From positions 1 through 42,796 of the forward strand of contig JAFGIG010000049.1 of the NCBI GenBank assembly GCA_016929715.1: 42,796 nucleotides of DNA, in the 5' to 3' direction. Source of the stretch: Caldifarciminota bacterium. GTDB lineage: Bacteria > SDB-A. Each line of letters opens with the position of its first letter. Position 1 is the stretch's first letter. This document shows positions 31,701 through 39,569 of the stretch, one piece after another. The translations under genes and the position numbers were made by a program. The notes under the pieces were generated by a model, which did not search any database, was not told where the DNA came from, and worked only from the letters and a program-made list of their open reading frames with translations.

Positions 31701-32263
31701 TCAGTCTTTATGATACCGATAAAGCTGTAGAATATTCACTTAAAGCCCTTGAACTTTCCAGTGAGATAGACAGCAAGAGAATCAAGGTCAACATTCTGAA
31801 CAATCTCGCAATAATTTACGCTCAAAAAGGCGATTTTCAAAAGGCAAAAGACTTTTTCGAAAAGTTGTTAGCTCTTCTTGAAAGCATAGGAGATTTCAAC
31901 AGGAAGGGAATAGTAAACAACAACTTTGCATACCTCTTTGCGGAATTTCTCAACGATAAAGATAAAGCCGCGGGTCATTACATAAAATCTTTTGATTGTT
32001 ACGAGGAGATATCGGATGAGTACATGAAAATCTCGACTTTTATGTCTGTCCTCGAACTCGTCCTCGCAGAGAAGCTAAAAGAATATTTGGACTGGATATC
32101 GAGGAAAATCCATTATCTCTGCTTTTCAGAAAAAATAAAATTCACTGAAGATGAGATTGTTAAATTCAAAAATACGGCAATGATTTTGAGAAAAAGCGAT
32201 GATCTGCCTCAAGTCACAAAAAACCTCGTGTTTTCTCTCCTGGACAAAATTCTGGCGGTGTAG
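28754..32263 (+). CDS. Soluble adenylyl cyclase-like protein: two cyclase domains, NTPase, TPRs
   Basis: An 1169-residue cytoplasmic protein. Cyclase domain 1 (about 25-190) has the two metal aspartates, D33 in 'VLFVDISGFTSLTEKL' and D83 in 'GGFVSYFAGDAFMAVF'. Cyclase domain 2 (about 208-375) lacks the first aspartate ('DIVSIFLQLKGF') but has 'LNKLIFCDKGLTALVFFG' and 'TALGDSVNTASRLM' with N323 and R327, the transition-state residues missing from domain 1. One composite catalytic site is therefore expected, as in mammalian soluble adenylyl cyclase. An AAA/STAND NTPase follows, with Walker A 'GESGLGKT' (417-424) and Walker B 'LVVFIDDMQ' (about 540). From about 830 to 1110 there are TPR units ('DYQTALGYYEKAL', 'DYESAVKTLEKAM', 'DFQKAKDFFEKLL'). 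cAMP synthesis is likely but not proven. No signal or membrane segment is visible. Confidence 0.85.
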   Translation: MNFRLNSIPPFIVDKHRKNITHGCFRGSVLFVDISGFTSLTEKLLGKGERGVEEISKIIFRVFDPQIEAVFESGGFVSYFAGDAFMAVFENDSGERAFCAEKKIRKWFDTQYITSSSDKDRRLDVHFSRGRGNIEWGIYNTLKRKMFYLKGEAFDRAFFETAYKGVFGDINNHPISFSEFSKIKTDDYILDLYEEKEVVKTSSCPEIRDIVSIFLQLKGFQTHEEISAIGAFTSEKAASFGGILNKLIFCDKGLTALVFFGAPLALESPEEKALSFASKFRDKSKSIFSDKRWRGGITRGQVFVGLTGGRRCNEWTALGDSVNTASRLMSLSSWGNVTVSEKIVKKSNAYSFTYAGLAELKGKESAAPIFFFEGQTEKIPEGKKTPFINREREKKWLQSCLIPPVEGKFGGLNCLTGESGLGKTRLIDEVRKESSLEWINLFCKGHLNKAFYPVTMWMRTYFELSDGDDLASFRAKLGRVFNQRRAGLEEIGEEVIFLASLADIRIEDEILKETEPKFRVEKQIFSFKSLLKILSENNPLVVFIDDMQFSDEFTAELIASLSKNTESIPMTVIISVWPNYFEKNETFKPVKFNSDFVMKGIPDEEIYRAIVKRITDTEPTGKFIALLREKAKNVPLFCEQLVLHLKETNSLFKSPDGRCAVKEEDLKIPSEIGDLLTSRLDRLDVDLREALKHASVLGLQFEESVFRNLIFNSNSFGSDMNKDYLHRAKEEGLIEEILGDIEGHWFFRSPILRDISYNLQLPSVRGELHGIAAESINLIHADNIAPYYDDLIYHYREAGETEKEIRLLNYGAQRAEQRYENRKAVSYYLRYAELISQKCSPDVEAELFRVFKKTGYIYSIIGDYQTALGYYEKALSPALFSGESHKIADVSIAMGDLYKNTGDYESAVKTLEKAMEHAEKIGNEPLLGEIYNTLGMTELDLSDFEKAHVYFRRALEMSEKSGDIKLKTLISTNIGLLYNQEDFSLYDTDKAVEYSLKALELSSEIDSKRIKVNILNNLAIIYAQKGDFQKAKDFFEKLLALLESIGDFNRKGIVNNNFAYLFAEFLNDKDKAAGHYIKSFDCYEEISDEYMKISTFMSVLELVLAEKLKEYLDWISRKIHYLCFSEKIKFTEDEIVKFKNTAMILRKSDDLPQVTKNLVFSLLDKILAV

Positions 32264-32300
32264 AACGGGTAATCACTCCTTTATTTCGGAAGTTCAATTA

Positions 32301-34028
32301 TTATTTTATACCCAGGTGTAAAAGATATTCGGATACGGCTTTTTCGAGCCTTTTTTCGGTTTCCGGCTCGTCTTTGCCGTTGGCAAAGAAGTAGAGCTTT
32401 ATTTTAGGCTCCGTTCCCGAGGGTCTGGCTACGATTTTAGTTCCGTTTTCAAATTCGAGCGAAATGACATTCGAGACGGGAAGGTCGGTCTCTCCGATTA
32501 ATGTGCCCCTTCCGTCGGATATTTCCTTTTGGAGGTAGTCTTTGAGAAGTATTAAATTACTGCCCGTCGATTTTTTTGGAGGATTATTTCTGAGTTGAGA
32601 CATGATGCCTTCAATTTTCTTTTTTCCCTCTATTCCTTCAAAAGTGAAATTGAGGAGTTTTTCTCTGAAAAAGCCGAATTCACCGTATATGGACTGAAGT
32701 TTATTCCATGTTGTCGTGTTTTCGCTTTTGGCTTCAGAGGCAATTTCGGCTATTATCAGGGCGGCGTTTATGCCGTCTTTGTCCCTCGCGTGGGTTCCGG
32801 TGAGATAGCCGTAGCTTTCTTCTCCTCCCATTAAAAAATCCATTTCGGGAGATTTTTTTTCGAGCCCGGAGATGAGCTCTCCTATGTATTTAAACCCCGT
32901 CAGAGTGTCGAATATTTCAGTTTTATAATACTCGGCGATTTTACTCCAGAGTTCACTCGTCACTATTGTCTTCACCGCATAGGGTTTTATCGTTTTTGTG
33001 GATTTTCGGGAGAGAATATGTTTTAGCATGAGCGCTCCTGTCTGATTGCCGTTGAGGAGGACAAAATTTCTTTTGTCATCTCTCACGGCAAGGCCAATTC
33101 TGTCGGCGTCAGGATCGTTTGCCATGGCGATGTCGGCATTTTTCTCTACGGCAAAATCGAGTATAAGTTTCCACGCATTCTCGTCTTCCGGGTTCGGGTA
33201 TTTAACAGTAGGAAATTCTCCGTCAGGAGATGACTGTTCAGGGACTACTTGGACATTTGTAAAACCGGCTTTTTTAAGGATTTCGGGTGTAATCTTGTAT
33301 CCCGCTCCGTGAAGAGGAGAATAGATTATGGAGACGTTTTTGCCTTCACGAATGCATCTTTCTTTGTCCGTAAGGCAGTCAATAACTCTATTTTCATAGG
33401 ATTGGATCAATGCCTGCGGGACAAACATTATTTTGCCCTCTTTGACAGCCTCTTCGAAATCTGCGCTTTTGACCTGATCAAAGGTAGTCTCTTTCACCTT
33501 TGCCATGACATCCCCGTCTTCAGGAGAGACGAGTTGACATCCGTCATTGCCGTAAACTTTATAACCGTTGTATTCGGGGGGATTGTGGCTGGCAGTTATT
33601 ACTATACCACATTTTGCCTTAAGGTATCTCACAGCGAAACTCAAAAGCGGGGTAGGAGTGGGCTCACTGAAAATCCATGTTGTTATATTGTTCGCCGCCA
33701 GGACGCATGCGGCTCTCTCGCAGAAGATTTTTGAATTTCGTCTTGTGTCATGTGCTATGACTGCAGTGATTTCTCCATTGTATTTATTCACTATATGCAG
33801 AGCCAATCCTTGCGTGGCTCTGCCGACAGTGTAAATGTTCATCCTGTTGGTGCCGACATCCATTTTTCCTCTCATTCCTCCGGTTCCGAATTCGAGGTCG
33901 GCGTAGAAAAGTTCTCTAAGGGAATCTTTATCTTCACTGTCGATGAGAGATTTGACCTTTTTTCTGGTGTCTTCGTCGAAATTCTCACTTAACCATATTT
34001 TTGCGTTATCTAAAAAAGAATTGTTCAT
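32301..34028 (-). CDS. pgcA: Alpha-D-phosphohexomutase (phosphoglucomutase, PgcA-type)
   Basis: A 575-residue enzyme interconverting glucose-1-phosphate and glucose-6-phosphate (possibly mannose phosphates), supplying nucleotide sugars. 'ADLEFGTGGMRGKM' near the start is typical of the long bacterial form. The phosphoserine loop is 'TASHNPPEYNGYKVYG' with S147. The magnesium loop is 'DPDADRIGLAV' (about 302), the sugar-binding loop 'GGEESYGYL', and the phosphate-binding loop 'RPSGTEPKIKLYF' near the C-terminus. All four are intact. ATG 34028 follows GAGGAGGTCAAAA; a longer upstream reading has no homology. It is divergent from the surface-glycan cluster, which it probably feeds. Confidence 0.9.
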   Translation of the reverse strand: MNNSFLDNAKIWLSENFDEDTRKKVKSLIDSEDKDSLRELFYADLEFGTGGMRGKMDVGTNRMNIYTVGRATQGLALHIVNKYNGEITAVIAHDTRRNSKIFCERAACVLAANNITTWIFSEPTPTPLLSFAVRYLKAKCGIVITASHNPPEYNGYKVYGNDGCQLVSPEDGDVMAKVKETTFDQVKSADFEEAVKEGKIMFVPQALIQSYENRVIDCLTDKERCIREGKNVSIIYSPLHGAGYKITPEILKKAGFTNVQVVPEQSSPDGEFPTVKYPNPEDENAWKLILDFAVEKNADIAMANDPDADRIGLAVRDDKRNFVLLNGNQTGALMLKHILSRKSTKTIKPYAVKTIVTSELWSKIAEYYKTEIFDTLTGFKYIGELISGLEKKSPEMDFLMGGEESYGYLTGTHARDKDGINAALIIAEIASEAKSENTTTWNKLQSIYGEFGFFREKLLNFTFEGIEGKKKIEGIMSQLRNNPPKKSTGSNLILLKDYLQKEISDGRGTLIGETDLPVSNVISLEFENGTKIVARPSGTEPKIKLYFFANGKDEPETEKRLEKAVSEYLLHLGIK

Positions 34029-34103
34029 TTTTGACCTCCTCGATTTATAATAGAAGATAAAACCGATTGGGATTCGAGTCAACAGCTCATGAAAGGCTGA
34101 TTT

Positions 34104-35231
34104 TTGAAAATAGGCTACGGAAGGCATTGGATAGGCGAAGAAGATATTAAAGAAGCCGCAGATGTTCTGCGGAGCGATTTTGTATCTCAGGGACCTCGGA
34201 TAGAAGAGTTTGAAAAAGCCCTGTGTGAATACACAGGAGCCCGGTTCTGTGTTGCTGTATCGAGCGGCACGGCGGCTCTGCACTTGGCGATTGCGGCTCT
34301 TGAAATATCCCTGGGCAGTGAAGGTGTCACTTCCGATATGACATTTATCGCGACTCCCAACGCAATGATATACAATGGGCTGAAGCCTGTTCTCTGTGAC
34401 ATAGACCCATCGAATTTTTTAATTGACTTAAACAGATTAAAGGAAAAAATTCGCCGGGAGACGAAACTCGTTGTCCCTGTTCATTTTGCAGGACTGACCT
34501 GCGATATGGAGGAGATAGAAGATATAGCACGGAGCAGAGGAATTTACATTGTCGAAGACGCCGCGCACGCACTCGGGAGCAGGTATCCCGACGGTAAAAG
34601 AGTCGGCTGCTGCGACCGTTCGGATCTTACGACCTTTTCTTTTCATCCTGTAAAAGCTATAACGACGGGAGAAGGCGGAGCGGTGACGACCAACGATGAA
34701 AGCCTTTACAGAAAAATGCTCGCCCTGAGAAATCACGGATTCGTCAAAAATTCTTCCGGAGTAAATGAAATGAGAACACTCGGGTTCAACTACAGAATGA
34801 CCGACTTTCAGGCGGTTATCGGCGAGAGCCAGCTGAAAAAGCTTGACGGATTTATAGAGATAAGAAGGAATATTGCTGAATTCTACATCAGCTCGTTCAA
34901 TGATTTTCCACTTATAAGTTTTCAAAAAGGGGCAAAAGAAAGCGGATCGTCGTGGCACATCATGGTCATGCTCCTCGACTTTGAAAGAAACGGACTTGAT
35001 AAGAACGAGTTTATTTCCGGGTTAAGGCAAAAAGGCATTTTTACCCAAGTCCACTATCTCCCCGTTCACATACACGAATACTACAGGAAAAACTTCGGTT
35101 ATAGGCAAGGCGATTTCCTAGCATCCGAAGAATACTATAAAAAAGCCCTCACAATCCCCCTATATCCGAAGATGACAAAAGAGGAGATGGAGTATGTTTC
35201 TGCATGGATTAAAACATTATCTGTAAGATGA
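34104..35231 (+). CDS. DegT-family PLP sugar aminotransferase, PseC-like
   Basis: A 375-residue enzyme that adds an amino group to a 4-keto nucleotide sugar using glutamate. The opening 'YGRHWIGEEDIKEAADVL' and 'GPRIEEFEKAL' are closest in my memory to PseC (UDP-4-keto-6-deoxy-AltNAc transaminase of pseudaminic acid synthesis). 'AVSSGTAALHLA' binds the phosphate, 'VEDAAHALGS' (150-159) holds the cofactor aspartate, and K184 in 'FSFHPVKAITTGEGG' forms the Schiff base. 'LGFNYRMTDFQAVIGE' follows. The TTG start has AAAGG upstream. No pseB, pseG, pseF or pseI is in the window, so the exact sugar is open; the epimerase truncated at the right end could provide the keto sugar. Confidence 0.85.
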   Translation: MKIGYGRHWIGEEDIKEAADVLRSDFVSQGPRIEEFEKALCEYTGARFCVAVSSGTAALHLAIAALEISLGSEGVTSDMTFIATPNAMIYNGLKPVLCDIDPSNFLIDLNRLKEKIRRETKLVVPVHFAGLTCDMEEIEDIARSRGIYIVEDAAHALGSRYPDGKRVGCCDRSDLTTFSFHPVKAITTGEGGAVTTNDESLYRKMLALRNHGFVKNSSGVNEMRTLGFNYRMTDFQAVIGESQLKKLDGFIEIRRNIAEFYISSFNDFPLISFQKGAKESGSSWHIMVMLLDFERNGLDKNEFISGLRQKGIFTQVHYLPVHIHEYYRKNFGYRQGDFLASEEYYKKALTIPLYPKMTKEEMEYVSAWIKTLSVR

Positions 35232-35260
35232 TGGTTGTTTGTAAAACAAAGGATTGAACT

Positions 35261-36088
35261 TTGCGTAAGGATCTCGAAACTACTCTTGTTACAGGAAAAA
35301 GAAAGCCATTTTGGTTTGTAAAAGAGCTGATAAAATATAGAGAACTGATCTTTTTTTTGACCTTGAGGGATATTCTTGTTCAGTATAAACAGACTTTTAT
35401 TGGTCTGGCTTGGGCAATATTCAAACCAGTGACAACGATGGTAATTTTTACGTTTGTGTTCGGTAAAATTGCAGGTCTCCCGTCAAACGAGATACCTTAT
35501 CCTATTTTAGTTCTTTCAGGCATTTTGCCTTGGCAGTTTTTTGCGACTTCTCTGATAAATTCCTCAAACAGCATCGTTTCAAACAGGGAGCTTGTTACAA
35601 AAATTTATTTTCCTAGAATGGCTTTGCCGTTGAGTTCATTCGGAGTAGCTATAATTGATTTTTTTATATCTTTTGTTATTTTGGTAATCTTAATTGTTTC
35701 TTATGGTCTTGTATTTAGCTGGAAGATTGTCTTTATCCCCTTAGCAATATTTTTTTGTATTGTTTTGTCCTCCGGTCTCGGTTTACTTTTTTCTTCATTG
35801 AACGCAAAATACAGAGATGTGAGTCACGCCCTTCCGTTTTTTATTCAACTTAGTTTATTCATTTCGCCTGTCGCTTACAGCGATAGTATAATAAAGGGAA
35901 ATTTGAAAATTTATTTTTCATTGAATCCATTGACAGGTTTGATAGGTATTTTCAGATGGTGCTTATTCGATAATATTTCAATTGAATGGCAATCTCTGTG
36001 TGTTTCATTGTCAATAACACTCTTTTTGTTTATTATAGGATACTTCTATTTCACCTTTTCAGAAAAATATTTAGCTGACGTTATATGA
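35261..36088 (+). CDS. wzm: Polysaccharide ABC exporter, permease (Wzm-type ABC-2)
   Basis: A 275-residue membrane protein with six helices. 'ELIFFLTLRDILVQYKQTFIGLAWAIFKP' is the cytoplasmic entry segment of the ABC-2 polysaccharide/teichoic acid exporters. 'FTFVFGKIAG', 'YPILVLSGILPWQFFATSL' and 'NRELVTKIYFPRMALPLSS' follow in the family order, and 'SLNAKYRDVSHALPFFIQL' precedes the last helices. It should move lipid-linked O-antigen or capsule chains out of the cytoplasm together with the next gene product (ATGA overlap). TTG start with AAAGGA upstream. The gene is AT-rich compared with those to its left. Confidence 0.88.
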   Translation: MRKDLETTLVTGKRKPFWFVKELIKYRELIFFLTLRDILVQYKQTFIGLAWAIFKPVTTMVIFTFVFGKIAGLPSNEIPYPILVLSGILPWQFFATSLINSSNSIVSNRELVTKIYFPRMALPLSSFGVAIIDFFISFVILVILIVSYGLVFSWKIVFIPLAIFFCIVLSSGLGLLFSSLNAKYRDVSHALPFFIQLSLFISPVAYSDSIIKGNLKIYFSLNPLTGLIGIFRWCLFDNISIEWQSLCVSLSITLFLFIIGYFYFTFSEKYLADVI

Positions 36089-37359
36089 ATTCTATTGAAG
36101 TAATTAATTTGAAAAAAAAATATAAACTCAGAAGTGCAAGAAAAGCAAGATATGATACTTTAAGAGACACAATTGTAGAAAAAGTTAAATTATTAGGTTC
36201 GATTGCAATAAAAAATAGATCATTTTCTATTGAAAAAAGCACTGATTTTTGGGCATTGAAAGGAGTTTCATTCGAAGTCAAGCAAGGTGAAAGGATTGGG
36301 TTGATTGGCGCAAACGGAGCAGGAAAGACAACAATTCTAAAAATACTGAGTAGAATAACTATTCCAACACAAGGTTTCGCAGTGCTAAGGGGAAGGGTCG
36401 CATCTTTGCTCGAGGTTGGAACAGGTTTTCATCCGGAGTTGACAGGAAGAGAAAATATTTTTATGAACGGATCAATATTGGGCATGAAAAGAAGTGAAAT
36501 AAAAAAACAATTCAGCCAAATAGTTGAGTTCTCAGGTGTTGATCAGTTTATAGATATGCCTGTTAAGAGATATTCATCAGGAATGTTTGTTAGACTTGCG
36601 TTTTCGGTTGCAGCTCATCTTGAATCTGAAATATTACTTGTAGACGAAGTTCTTGCTGTAGGCGACATACAATTTCAGGAAAAGTGTATAAATAAAATGA
36701 AAGACATCACAGAAAAACAAGACAGAACAATTGTTTTCGTGACTCACAACATGGCAGCTCTCAAGCGATTTTGTCAAAGAGCCCTCTATCTTGAAAAAGG
36801 TGAAATTGTATTTGATGGACAAGTTGAAAAAGCAATAGAAAATTACCTTGCTCTCGGAGACAGTATCACAGGAAAAATTAAGTGGCCCGATCATGCAAGA
36901 CCTGGAAACAACGACATAAAAATATCAAAAATGGAGATAATCAATCAAGATTTAAAACCTGAAAAATCCATATACATTTCCCATAAGTATTATTTAAAAA
37001 TCACTTATGAAGTTATAACAGATAATGTGAAACCCCAGTTTTCAGTTGTATTGAGCGATAAGGAGGGAACTTGTCTTTTCGGTTCGATAAACAATACTGA
37101 TAAAGAATTTTATGGAAAAAAAGTTTTGAAAGGTAATTATGTCACAATGTGTGAATTCTATGCAAATCTTCTCAATGCAGGAACTTATCTATTATCTTTG
37201 ATAGGTTTTTCTGGGAATTTTACTGAACAGTTTAGGATCGACAACGCTCTTTCAGTCGAAATGCTGGATGACGGAATCTTAAAAGGTGATTACCCTGGAA
37301 ATTATGGCGGTCTGTTCAGACCCAAACTAATTTGGAAAACTGAAAAGATCGATGCCTGA
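36085..37359 (+). CDS. wzt: Polysaccharide ABC exporter, ATPase with C-terminal glycan-binding domain (Wzt-type)
   Basis: A 424-residue ATPase. Walker A is 'IGANGAGKTTILK' (about 74-86), the loop 'EVGTGFHPELTGRENIFMNG' is specific to the Wzt/TagH group, the signature is 'YSSGMFVRLAFSVAAHL', and Walker B is 'LLVDEVLAVGD'. Residues from about 250 form an extra beta-rich domain ('KISKMEIINQD', 'SVVLSDKEGTCLFGS', 'GTYLLSLIGF') like the Wzt C-terminal domain that recognises the modified end of the O-chain. Presence of this domain suggests export depends on a chain-end modification, such as methylation. The next gene is a methyltransferase. Confidence 0.9.
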   Translation: MNSIEVINLKKKYKLRSARKARYDTLRDTIVEKVKLLGSIAIKNRSFSIEKSTDFWALKGVSFEVKQGERIGLIGANGAGKTTILKILSRITIPTQGFAVLRGRVASLLEVGTGFHPELTGRENIFMNGSILGMKRSEIKKQFSQIVEFSGVDQFIDMPVKRYSSGMFVRLAFSVAAHLESEILLVDEVLAVGDIQFQEKCINKMKDITEKQDRTIVFVTHNMAALKRFCQRALYLEKGEIVFDGQVEKAIENYLALGDSITGKIKWPDHARPGNNDIKISKMEIINQDLKPEKSIYISHKYYLKITYEVITDNVKPQFSVVLSDKEGTCLFGSINNTDKEFYGKKVLKGNYVTMCEFYANLLNAGTYLLSLIGFSGNFTEQFRIDNALSVEMLDDGILKGDYPGNYGGLFRPKLIWKTEKIDA

Positions 37360-38383
37360 TTTTAAAACCCTAAACGGTGAAATAAAATATTTGTGCTTTG
37401 ATAAGCTTGCATATCCGAAAAACTGGCGTGAAATATCATACTGTCCTGCTTGTAAGAAACAAAGTATTACATATTTTTTTGAAAAATTTAACATGAGTTA
37501 TTATAAGTGCAAAAAATGTAATTTTGTTTTTCTCAATCCTTTTCCCTCCGAAGATATGTTTTATGACATTTATAACTCAAGATATTACAACTCTGTCAGG
37601 GAATTCATTGAGATACCAAAAGTTTTAATGTCAAAACCACATGCCAGTGTATCGGTTTGTAATGACGACTATTTGGCGATAAATGATAGCGTGTCCAAAA
37701 TCTTGAGCGGCGGGAACTGGCTTGATGTGGGGGGGGGGATCGGTTCTTTTCTATATTATATAAGAAATCATAACGAAGGTTTTAAGCTGTATCTCAGCGA
37801 ATCAAATGAAAGATCTGCAGAATTTGCGGAAAGACAGTTTGGCATCGAAGTTTTGAAACCTGATATATTTGATGAAAACAAAACCGGGTTGAGATTTAAC
37901 GTGTTGAGTCTGCTTTCTGTAATAGAGCATATTTCAGAACCCATCGATTTTCTTGAAAAATGCGTTAGAATCATACAACCCAGAGGTCTTATGGTGATAA
38001 ACACTCCGAGGTATTCATTATTAAACAGACTACTTTCAAAGGAAGCTTCATACAATGTCATCCCTCCTTATCATGTTTCATTGTTTAATGAAAAGAACCT
38101 TGTGAGGCCTTTAGTTGAAAGATTTGGATTGAAGCTTAAAAACATCTGGTTCAGCGGACAAAACGCCTTCAGTTTTATTGACATTATGCACTTGAGTGAA
38201 TTCTGTGATGTTAAAATTCCGGAAAAAAACGATGAAAATCTAATGACTTTATGTGAATTGAATCTCAGACCACAGAAAAGACTGGTTTACGGCATTCTAA
38301 GAAGACTTGATAAGAATTTTGAAAAAATTATTAAGGTAACAGACGGAAAAAACATGATAAATGCAGTTTTTGAAAAAATATGA
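37352..38383 (+). CDS. Zinc-ribbon class I SAM methyltransferase of the glycan cluster
   Basis: A 343-residue protein. A zinc ribbon lies at 31-56 (C31-PA-C34, C53-KK-C56), then 'FVFLNPFPSEDMFYDIYNSRYY', the usual arrangement in sugar C- or O-methyltransferases of surface glycan clusters. SAM motif I is 'LDVGGGIGSF' (124-133), encoded across ten consecutive G bases. 'LSLLSVIEHISEP' and 'QPRGLMVINTPRYS' are later SAM-fold motifs. 'YHVSLFNEKNLVRPL' is typical of the same group. It overlaps wzt by eight bases and the next gene by four. It may modify a sugar or cap the chain end. The homopolymer could make expression phase-variable. Confidence 0.8.
   Translation: MPDFKTLNGEIKYLCFDKLAYPKNWREISYCPACKKQSITYFFEKFNMSYYKCKKCNFVFLNPFPSEDMFYDIYNSRYYNSVREFIEIPKVLMSKPHASVSVCNDDYLAINDSVSKILSGGNWLDVGGGIGSFLYYIRNHNEGFKLYLSESNERSAEFAERQFGIEVLKPDIFDENKTGLRFNVLSLLSVIEHISEPIDFLEKCVRIIQPRGLMVINTPRYSLLNRLLSKEASYNVIPPYHVSLFNEKNLVRPLVERFGLKLKNIWFSGQNAFSFIDIMHLSEFCDVKIPEKNDENLMTLCELNLRPQKRLVYGILRRLDKNFEKIIKVTDGKNMINAVFEKI
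37729..37738 (+). repeat. G10 homopolymer inside methyltransferase motif I
   Basis: Ten uninterrupted G in an AT-rich gene, encoding the end of Val127 and Gly127-129 region of the SAM-binding loop (GTG GGG GGG GGG ATC). Loss or gain of one G shifts the frame. The current length is in frame. Confidence 0.9.
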
Positions 38384-39567
38384 ATAGAATCTGCGTGATC
38401 ACTACTACCTCGTTTAAAAATGACACCAGATCATTGAAGCAACTTTATTCTTTGTCTGAAGCAGGGTATGAAGTGTATGCTATTGAGTTTATTGACAGTG
38501 GAAATCAAATTATTCCAACGGGTGTAAAAATAATCCAACCAGAAGTTCTTAAATTACGTGTAATCAAAAGTAATCCGGTTTCTTTTATGTTAAAAATGCA
38601 AAACAAAATTTCGGCTTTTATTAACATATTGATTTTTCATTATTTAAATTGCTTTTACAATCTTCGGAAAGTTATTCCGCATTGTGATATCTATATAATG
38701 CATTCTCCTTTTCCATTTTTATATGTTTATTTTTCGACTAGGAATTCAAGAGCGATTTTTATCTATGATGCGCACGAATATTATATGGGTCAAAATTTTG
38801 AAAAAAGAACGGGATTATTAAATAAAATTTACGAATTTTTTTTGACAAAGCTGGAATTTTATTCAATAAAGTATTCCAAGATTAATTTGACTGTTAGCGA
38901 TGATATGGCAGGTTTACTGAGAAAAAAATATAAAGGTAATTTTAGAGTAGTAATGAATGTTCACGCACCGAAATTGGATTTGAAAGATAATGTGAAAAAT
39001 GTCAGGGATTTTTTTGATAAAAATGATTTTTTAGTGTTGATGTTAGGTAACAGCAGAAAGGGGCTCGATGTAAATCTTCTGATCAGGGCAATTATCGATT
39101 TAGATCGTAAAATAAAGCTTATTTTGGTAGGAAAATACCATGATTCCTTTATTGGTAGAGAATTTCAATCCTACAAAAATGAAAAATATTTCATTTTTGA
39201 TGACATACATTCTAGAGAGATAGTTCCGTTTATACGAAATTGTGATCTTGGAGTGTTAATACTCGATAAAAGAATAATTAACTATTATTTGTGTTTACCG
39301 AATAAAATTTTTCAATATATTCATGCAGATGTTCCTTATGTCTTTTCCGACTTAAAAACCGTAAAAAAGTTATCTGATATTTATAAAACAGGCTTTCAGT
39401 TAGATGAATTTACTGAAGATAATTTTAAAGAAACAGTGAAGGATTTATCTGAAAATAAAATGAAGTTAAAGCCATACAAAGATGCATGTCGCTATGCAAA
39501 AAAAATGTTAGATTGGGACGCAGAAGAAAAAAAATTATTACATATTATCAGAAAATTATACGATTAA
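38380..39567 (+). CDS. GT-B (GT4-like) glycosyltransferase
   Basis: A 395-residue glycosyltransferase with the two Rossmann-like halves of the GT-B fold. The N-terminal half begins 'ICVITTTSFKNDTRSLKQ' and includes 'IYDAHEYYMGQNF', a donor/acceptor-site sequence seen in GT4-type enzymes. The C-terminal half starts at 'FLVLMLGNSRKGLDVNLLI', then 'IKLILVGKYHDSF' and the nucleotide-sugar contact 'LPNKIFQYIHADVPYVFSD' (usual form PxKxxEYxAxG). The sugar donor and linkage cannot be told. The start overlaps the methyltransferase stop by four bases. Strongly AT-rich. It probably assembles the cluster's glycan at the inner face of the membrane. Confidence 0.8.
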   Translation: MNRICVITTTSFKNDTRSLKQLYSLSEAGYEVYAIEFIDSGNQIIPTGVKIIQPEVLKLRVIKSNPVSFMLKMQNKISAFINILIFHYLNCFYNLRKVIPHCDIYIMHSPFPFLYVYFSTRNSRAIFIYDAHEYYMGQNFEKRTGLLNKIYEFFLTKLEFYSIKYSKINLTVSDDMAGLLRKKYKGNFRVVMNVHAPKLDLKDNVKNVRDFFDKNDFLVLMLGNSRKGLDVNLLIRAIIDLDRKIKLILVGKYHDSFIGREFQSYKNEKYFIFDDIHSREIVPFIRNCDLGVLILDKRIINYYLCLPNKIFQYIHADVPYVFSDLKTVKKLSDIYKTGFQLDEFTEDNFKETVKDLSENKMKLKPYKDACRYAKKMLDWDAEEKKLLHIIRKLYD

Positions 39568-39569
39568 GA

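Noticed and set aside
34029-34283. 85-residue N-terminal extension of the phosphohexomutase
   Set aside because: It would run through the divergent promoter region and into the aminotransferase gene; GAGGAGG directly precedes ATG 34028.
34437-34958. 173-codon minus-strand open frame inside the aminotransferase gene
   Set aside because: The opposite strand encodes an intact PLP enzyme with its catalytic lysine; nothing supports the antisense frame.
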